Origin: Acidobacteriaceae bacterium
Lineage (GTDB): Bacteria > Acidobacteriota > Terriglobia > Terriglobales > Acidobacteriaceae
Assembly: GCA_003152795.1 (NCBI GenBank)
Contig: PMBA01000210.1
Coordinates: forward strand, 11,408 to 16,926
DNA length: 5,519 bases
Direction: 5' to 3'
Positions within the stretch are counted from its first letter, which is position 1. The number at the start of each line of letters is the position of its first letter. Positions 1-3,771 of this stretch are shown here, piece after piece. Below the pieces are notes generated by a model. The model saw nothing but the letters and a program-made list of their open reading frames with translations. It made no database searches and was not told the origin of the DNA. A program made the translations under genes and the position numbers.

Positions 1-1014
1 GCTCTGGCGCACCTCAACATGCACATGTACGCGGAGGCGGTTCCCTACGCGCAACGAACCGTGGAAGTAATCCGGCCAATAGCGTCTGCCCAATATCTCG
101 TGGCCCAGGGGCTGAGTTTGCTGGCCAGCGCGCTGCGCTATCAGGGTAATTTGGAAGGCGCCCTGCAAGCCATTCGGGAAGCGAGAAAGATTTCCGAGCA
201 GGCGATGTATCCGAATCCCACCACGCGCATGCTGGATGAGTATGGAATATTCCTGCGCCAGGGCTTGATTCTGGGAGAGGACGGCGATGTCAATCTGGGC
301 CGGCCCGCGGATGCAATCGAGCCTCTCGACAAAGCATTCCACACCACCGAGGAGTTCGCCGCCAAGGACCGCAACGACGCCGTCAGCCGCATGCGTGTCG
401 CCTACTCAGGAATAGCACTGGGCAACATCCTGCGCCAGCGCGATCCGCAGGGAGCGCTCGCCGTATATGACCTGGCCCTGAGCCGGGTCGGCGAGGTCCG
501 GAACAGTTTGCCTGCGCGGCGCTCTCAGGCGACGCTGCTGGCGAGTTCTGCCTACGCACTGCTGGGCCTGCATCGGCGCGCGGAAGCCAGGCGCCGGCTT
601 GAGAGTGCATCTTCAATTCTCCACGAAACGAAAGATGTTCCCGCAGAACAGATCAAGCTCGACAGCGACGCGTACGTCGTTTCCTGTGCCTGGGCGGACT
701 ATCAAGCGGCAGAGGGGAATCTTGATCGCGCCGTCACTCTCTACGAGCAATTGCTGGGCAGAGTCATGGCCGCCAACCCGCAAGAATTCGACGACTTGCG
801 AAACGCGCCCAAGCTCTCGCTTCTGTATGAAAAAATGGCTGGTGTTTATCGGCGCACTGGCGCGACTGCGAAGGCAAGCACCATGGAAGAACGCCGGTTA
901 GACCTTTGGCGCCGCTGGGACAAAAAACTGCCCCATAACACCTTTATTCGCCGGGCACTTGAAGCCACAAGGCCTGAATCTGGCCCGAAACCCATCCCAT
1001 CCGGGGCGGAGTGA
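1..1014 (+). CDS. TPR-repeat protein, C-terminal part (5' end outside window); possibly the tail of a Ser/Thr protein kinase
   Basis: The frame is open from base 1 (Ala-Leu-Ala-His-Leu-Asn before the first Met at 19) and ends at TGA 1012-1014, so the gene starts left of the window; 337 residues are visible. The sequence is almost wholly helical, with about seven TPR-like helix pairs. These include QGNLEGAL near window residue 48, GRPADAIEPLDKAF near 100, a DPQGALAVYDLAL unit near 145, GLHRRAEARRRL near 190, EGNLDRAVTLYEQLL near 240 and a last YEKMAGVYRRTG unit. It closes with an RLDLWRRWDKKLP-type segment and a Pro-rich tail. No membrane segment or catalytic motif is visible. From memory of the family, acidobacterial Ser/Thr kinases often carry TPR tails ending in a similar LWRxWDxKLP segment. 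The kinase assignment is therefore an inference, because no kinase domain lies in the window. TPRs normally mediate protein-protein contacts. The TPR call is firm; the parent protein is uncertain. Confidence 0.85.
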   Translation, partial: ALAHLNMHMYAEAVPYAQRTVEVIRPIASAQYLVAQGLSLLASALRYQGNLEGALQAIREARKISEQAMYPNPTTRMLDEYGIFLRQGLILGEDGDVNLGRPADAIEPLDKAFHTTEEFAAKDRNDAVSRMRVAYSGIALGNILRQRDPQGALAVYDLALSRVGEVRNSLPARRSQATLLASSAYALLGLHRRAEARRRLESASSILHETKDVPAEQIKLDSDAYVVSCAWADYQAAEGNLDRAVTLYEQLLGRVMAANPQEFDDLRNAPKLSLLYEKMAGVYRRTGATAKASTMEERRLDLWRRWDKKLPHNTFIRRALEATRPESGPKPIPSGAE

Positions 1015-1190
1015 CCTGATCCGCGCCGAAATTTTCCGCAAATTCCTTGTTTTGCCTGTCGTCTTTTGCTCTTCGTTTTCGATATCCCAATAGAAGCCGT
1101 TCTGAATCCGCCCAACGTCGGGCTTTCTGATGAGGCTTCCGCCACCTGCCAAAGGCAGGCGAACGAAGTCGAGCCAAGGAGACCAAGGCA
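1015..1190 (+). other. Spacer between TPR gene and DNRLRE gene, with a hairpin in the leader
   Basis: This 176-base stretch is non-coding. A compact perfect hairpin, CCTGCC (1145-1150), loop AAA, GGCAGG (1154-1159), lies 16 bases before the Shine-Dalgarno of the next gene. A short GCCC/GGGC stem (1110-1113 with 1120-1123) followed by TTTCT is too weak to call a terminator. A 7-bp stem with one bulge overlaps the upstream stop codon (1004-1010 with 1020-1027) but has no adjoining T-tract. No convincing -35/-10 pair was found, so it is open whether the downstream gene has its own promoter here or is read through from the TPR gene. Confidence 0.5.
1176..1181 (+). promoter_or_regulatory. Shine-Dalgarno AAGGAG for the DNRLRE gene
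   Basis: AAGGAG ends 9 bases before ATG 1191. It favours that start over the second in-frame ATG at 1209, for which the spacing would be 27 bases. Confidence 0.8.
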
Positions 1191-3089
1191 ATGAAAAAGA
1201 GACTGGCCATGAAAAATCCGGAACTACAACTTCTGTCAATGCTGGTTCTGTTGTTATGCGTGTTCTCCGGGGTGGCCGCCTATGGCCAGATAACACCCAG
1301 CAGTGACGCCTTTACCAATACTGCAGCGGCGACGACAAACTACGGCTCCAATGTATTGCTCGACGTGAGTGGCGCCAAAGAGGTCGTTTACATCCAGTTC
1401 GATTTGTCGTCGATCCCCGCCAGTGCCAGTGTCAGCCAAGCCACTTTGAAATTGTATGTAAATGCGGTCACGAAGGCCGGCAGTTTCAATGTGGATTTTG
1501 TCAATGGCAGCTGGGTGGAGAGCACGATCACCAGCAGTCTCTCCCCGGTGCTGGGAACTACGATTGTGCCGAACGTGGCGCTGACTGCGGCGGACAAGAA
1601 CCAGTACGTCCTCATCGACATTACGCCCGCTGTGCAAGCGTGGCTGAGTGGAAGTCAGGCGAATGACGGCATTGCGCTGGTGGCGAACAGCACATTCGCC
1701 GCCAGCTTTGACAGCAAAGAGAACACGACGACGAGCCATTCGCCAGAGGTGGATGTTGTTTTCGCGGGAGGAAGCGGCGGTGGCGCGATCACAGGTGTGC
1801 TCACCGGTTCGGGAAGCGGTTTGACGGGAGGCGGCACGAGCGGAACGCTGAATCTTAGTCTGACGACGGCATGTGCGACGAAACAAGTGTTGCAGTGGAA
1901 TGGAAGCGCCTGGGCATGCGCCAGCGCGGGCACCGGCACCATCACGGGCGTCACAGCGGGTTCGGACCTGACCGGTGGGGGCACGAGTGGTACGGTTACC
2001 TTGAATCTGGATACGACCAAAGTGCCGCTGCTCGCCGGAGCCAACCTCTTTACGAATAATCAGACCATTGCGGGCACAACCTCCGGATTCGGACTGACCG
2101 TCGCCGGGGGAACCTACGAAGGCATTCTTGTCACCGGGCCGGAACAGTTTATTGGATCCGCGCTGGAAATCGAGACGACCGGAACCAACGGTATGTATTG
2201 GCAGATTATGAATACCGGCGCTAACGCTTCCCAGGGGATCAACAAACTGAACTTCCGCAATGACTCCGCGGGAATCGATGCCATGACCCTTTTGCCCAAC
2301 GGACAGGTGGGCATTGGGACAACGTCGCCAAACACCCTCGGAGGATGGTTGGACGTATCTCCACCCCAGAATAGCGGCACCGGAATGAACGGAATTGTTG
2401 CGAATGGTGCGACCAATCCAACCGGCGAGGCTGCTGGGGGATCCGGAATCGTCGCCACGGGTGGAAAAGGGACCTCCCAGGACGGCAGCGGCGGATTCTT
2501 CACGGGCGGTAACAGTTCGTCCTTTGGCGATGGACTGCAGGCTATAGCCGGCAGCGGCGGTATCGCGGCCAACTTCAAAGGAAATGTGACCATCACCGGG
2601 AACCTGAGCGCGGGCTCGAAAAACTTCAAGATCGACCATCCACTTGATCCCGCCAACAAATATCTCGTGCACGCTTCGGTGGAATCGTCGGAGATGATGA
2701 ACATCTACACCGGAAATGTCACGACCGACGCGCAGGGAGAAGCAAGAGTGCAATTGCCGGAGTGGTTCGAAGCCCTCAACACGGACTTCCGTTATCAATT
2801 GACGGTGATTGGGCAGTTTGCGCAAGCCATCGTGTCGAGCGAAGTTCAGAACCATGAATTCGCGATTCGCAGCAGCCTGCCCAACGTGAAGGTCTCATGG
2901 CAGATTACCGGCGTGCGTCAAGATGCCTATGCGAAGGCGAATCCAATGGTCGTGGAAGAAGAGAAGGACGCCCGGTTGAAGGGTTTCTACTTGCATCCGG
3001 AGTTCTACGGCGCGCCAGCAGAAAAGCAGATCGAATGGGCTCGCCATCCTGCAATGATGAAGATGCTGGAAGAGCACAAACAACAGTGA
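1191..3089 (+). CDS. Secreted DNRLRE-domain surface protein with tail-fibre-like middle and conserved C-terminal module
   Basis: A complete gene of 632 residues; ATG 1191 is fixed by a good Shine-Dalgarno and the stop is TGA 3087-3089. Residues 1-32 form a signal peptide: basic KKR start, hydrophobic MLVLLLCVFSGVA core, and likely cleavage after Ala-Tyr-Gly32. Cys23 lies in the core without a lipobox, so a lipoprotein is unlikely. Residues about 37-191 match the DNRLRE type of beta domain: SSDAF, NYGS, YIQFDLSSIP, ATLKLYV, W-x-E-x-TIT, a VQAWL-S-G step, and a late FDSKE. Two ITG...LTGGGTSGT repeats follow (200-224 and 251-273). The middle (about 280-470) is rich in Gly, Asn and Thr, contains VGIGTTSP (373-380) and resembles phage tail-fibre and surface-fibre proteins. 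A distinct module (about 475-632) begins NFKIDHPLDPANKYL, runs through an alpha/beta-looking part and ends in a charged tail. I recall this module from other acidobacterial surface proteins but cannot name it. No LPXTG motif or C-terminal membrane anchor is visible. The role is inferred as extracellular, structural or adhesive; no enzyme motif is seen. Confidence 0.88.
   Translation: MKKRLAMKNPELQLLSMLVLLLCVFSGVAAYGQITPSSDAFTNTAAATTNYGSNVLLDVSGAKEVVYIQFDLSSIPASASVSQATLKLYVNAVTKAGSFNVDFVNGSWVESTITSSLSPVLGTTIVPNVALTAADKNQYVLIDITPAVQAWLSGSQANDGIALVANSTFAASFDSKENTTTSHSPEVDVVFAGGSGGGAITGVLTGSGSGLTGGGTSGTLNLSLTTACATKQVLQWNGSAWACASAGTGTITGVTAGSDLTGGGTSGTVTLNLDTTKVPLLAGANLFTNNQTIAGTTSGFGLTVAGGTYEGILVTGPEQFIGSALEIETTGTNGMYWQIMNTGANASQGINKLNFRNDSAGIDAMTLLPNGQVGIGTTSPNTLGGWLDVSPPQNSGTGMNGIVANGATNPTGEAAGGSGIVATGGKGTSQDGSGGFFTGGNSSSFGDGLQAIAGSGGIAANFKGNVTITGNLSAGSKNFKIDHPLDPANKYLVHASVESSEMMNIYTGNVTTDAQGEARVQLPEWFEALNTDFRYQLTVIGQFAQAIVSSEVQNHEFAIRSSLPNVKVSWQITGVRQDAYAKANPMVVEEEKDARLKGFYLHPEFYGAPAEKQIEWARHPAMMKMLEEHKQQ
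1788..2009 (+). repeat. Two in-frame ITG...LTGGGTSGT coding repeats
   Basis: Unit 1 is residues 200-224 (bases 1788-1862) and unit 2 is residues 251-273 (bases 1941-2009) of the DNRLRE protein. Both begin ITGV, contain LTGGGTSGT and end in an alternating Leu/polar strand (LNLSL and VTLNL). The linker carries a KQVLQWNGSAWACA segment with two Cys (228 and 243). The DNA copies differ mostly at third positions, so this is an old duplication under protein-level selection and not a recent tandem copy. Confidence 0.75.
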
Positions 3090-3194
3090 AGAGAAGCAGA
3101 CTTGGGCTCCGGCACTGAACCTGGGTTAGCGCTGCTTGGAACTGGTCGCGACTGGCACCTCGATAGAGCCACCGGAGCCATTTCTAAACGAATC

Positions 3195-3228
3195 AAAAGC
3201 CCTGCTCTTGCGAGCGGGGCTTAGTTTT
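3195..3228 (+). terminator. Rho-independent terminator of the DNRLRE gene
   Basis: AGCCCTGCTC (3198-3207), loop TTGC, GAGCGGGGCT (3212-3221) form a 10-bp stem with one T-G wobble. It is preceded by CAAAA and followed by TTAGTTTT. It lies about 105 bases after the stop codon of the DNRLRE gene. The A-tract before and T-tract after make it potentially bidirectional. Confidence 0.8.
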
Positions 3229-3290
3229 GGTGCCGACGAGCACGCCACCAGTACTGATAGTACATACCGCACTTCAGGAACGGTTAGCGG

Positions 3291-3305
3291 GACTGCCGGG
3301 CAGTC
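3291..3305 (+). repeat. Perfect inverted repeat GACTGCC-G-GGCAGTC
   Basis: Seven-base arms are separated by one base. The one-base centre makes it a poor RNA hairpin unless the stem opens to a larger loop, so a dimeric protein-binding site is as likely as an RNA role. It sits between two terminator-like elements, 28 bases after the smaller repeat GTACT-GAT-AGTAC. Confidence 0.45.
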
Positions 3306-3403
3306 TGGGATCGAATTATTCTCTGGGCGGGCTCGCAAGAAATCCATATTTACCTGCTTCTCGTGTTCCTCGCTTACGCCTCTTTATTTGTTTGCAACGG
3401 TCG

Positions 3404-3436
3404 AAAACCCGTCGCACCACGACGCTGGTTTTATTT
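3404..3436 (+). terminator. Second terminator-like hairpin with no gene in front of it
   Basis: AAAACC plus CGTCG (3404-3414), loop CACCA (3415-3419), CGACG (3420-3424), a two-base CT bulge, then GGTTTT (3427-3432) give 11 paired bases, followed by ATTTCT. The + strand reading has the T-rich 3' side (TTTTATTT), as an intrinsic terminator should. It lies about 175 bases beyond the terminator of the DNRLRE gene, with no supportable gene between them. It could be a backup terminator or the end of a small RNA. Confidence 0.5.
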
Positions 3437-3648
3437 CTATCAACCACGGACACTTCTCAACGAGCCTTGACAGTAGACCAAATGGGGTCTTGGTTCGAGC
3501 TTGAGGTTGTGCTAAACTTCGCGAAATTTCGCCCTAATACGATTCTCCGGGTGGGGCCTGGGTAATCGAAACTTGCTCAAGATTTGCGCCATAAACACTG
3601 TGAGCTTACAGGGCACTTGGGAAAAATTCAGGGTTGATTGATTTTGTT

Positions 3649-3735
3649 GGGCGGAATGCCGAGCGGATCTATGGATCCACTAAGCCCGCCTTGCCAGGCC
3701 GAACCGTTCGGCTATGGCTGTCTGTAAGGACTGCC
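3649..3735 (+). promoter_or_regulatory. Structured leader of the lectin gene (stem-loop cluster, possible cis-regulatory RNA)
   Basis: Three adjacent structures end 36 bases before the lectin start. First, GGCGG (3650-3654) can pair with CCGCC (3686-3690), enclosing GGATC-TATG-GATCC (3665-3678). Second, GCCGAA-CCG-TTCGGC (3698-3712) is perfect. Third, GGCTGTC (3716-3722) pairs with GACTGCC (3729-3735) with one T-T mismatch. The order AAGCC, GGCC, hairpin, GGCTATGG recalls in outline the second half of the c-di-GMP-I (GEMM) riboswitch. However, the conserved GGGCAAACC and GCAAAGCC elements are absent, so that identity is not supported. The structures are seen by eye; a regulatory role is inference. 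Confidence 0.35.
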
Positions 3736-3758
3736 CTTTCACCAGCAGCTTTGATTCC

Positions 3759-3763
3759 GGGAG
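3759..3763 (+). promoter_or_regulatory. Shine-Dalgarno GGGAG for the lectin/NHL gene
   Basis: GGGAG ends 8 bases before ATG 3772 and supports that start. It overlaps the perfect palindrome GAGATCTC (3761-3768), so the ribosome-binding site could be affected by RNA pairing. Confidence 0.7.
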
Positions 3764-3771
3764 ATCTCACC

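Larger units (their letters stand above)
3090..3771 (+). other. 682-base non-coding region between the DNRLRE and lectin genes
   Basis: I find no convincing gene here. Short open frames exist but lack a Shine-Dalgarno, run through a terminator, or lack a start codon. In order it holds: an intrinsic terminator at 3195-3228; a small inverted repeat GTACT-GAT-AGTAC (3251-3263); a perfect 7+7 inverted repeat (3291-3305); a second terminator-like hairpin (3404-3436); an isolated TTGACA (3467-3472) with no recognisable -10 at the right distance; overlapping palindromes TTCGCGAA and CGAAATTTCG near 3518-3531; and a stem-loop cluster (3649-3735) leading into the lectin gene. The part from about 3310 to 3450 is visibly more AT-rich than the flanking genes. 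Confidence 0.7.

Noticed and set aside
1004..1027. Stem overlapping the stop codon of the TPR gene as a terminator
   Set aside because: The stem is bulged, the loop is nine bases and no T-tract follows directly.
1124..1170. CTGATGA followed by a hairpin, recalling a hammerhead ribozyme core
   Set aside because: The conserved GAAA after stem II is missing (GAACGAA instead) and the stems do not close in the hammerhead arrangement.
1257..1259. Cys23 of the DNRLRE protein as a lipoprotein attachment site
   Set aside because: The preceding residues are Leu-Leu-Leu, not a lipobox (small residue needed just before Cys), and a normal signal peptidase site follows.
1254..2855. Long open frame (533 residues) on the - strand, antisense to the DNRLRE gene
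   Set aside because: It lies entirely inside a well-supported gene with signal peptide and domain matches. Its translation is Arg/Gly/His-rich and low in recognisable motifs, as expected of a codon-bias shadow in GC-rich DNA.
3130..3182. Possible tRNA remnant ending in GGAGCCA, just before the terminator
   Set aside because: The required T-arm and acceptor-stem pairing could not be found, and no 5' acceptor strand is present.
3300..3470. Short + strand frame translating to a hydrophobic stretch (IYLLLVFLAYASLFV) followed by a basic segment
   Set aside because: It resembles a small membrane protein but has no ATG and no ribosome-binding site, and the terminator-like hairpin lies inside it. 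A decayed gene remnant cannot be excluded.
3467..3472. Perfect -35-like TTGACA as promoter of the lectin gene
   Set aside because: At a 16-18 base spacing no -10-like sequence is present (TTGGTT region). It is also 300 bases upstream of the start, so it is not called as a promoter.
3136..3504. 122-residue + strand frame with a TTG start
   Set aside because: It reads straight through the intrinsic terminator at 3195-3228 and the hairpin at 3404-3436. It has no Shine-Dalgarno and no recognisable motif.
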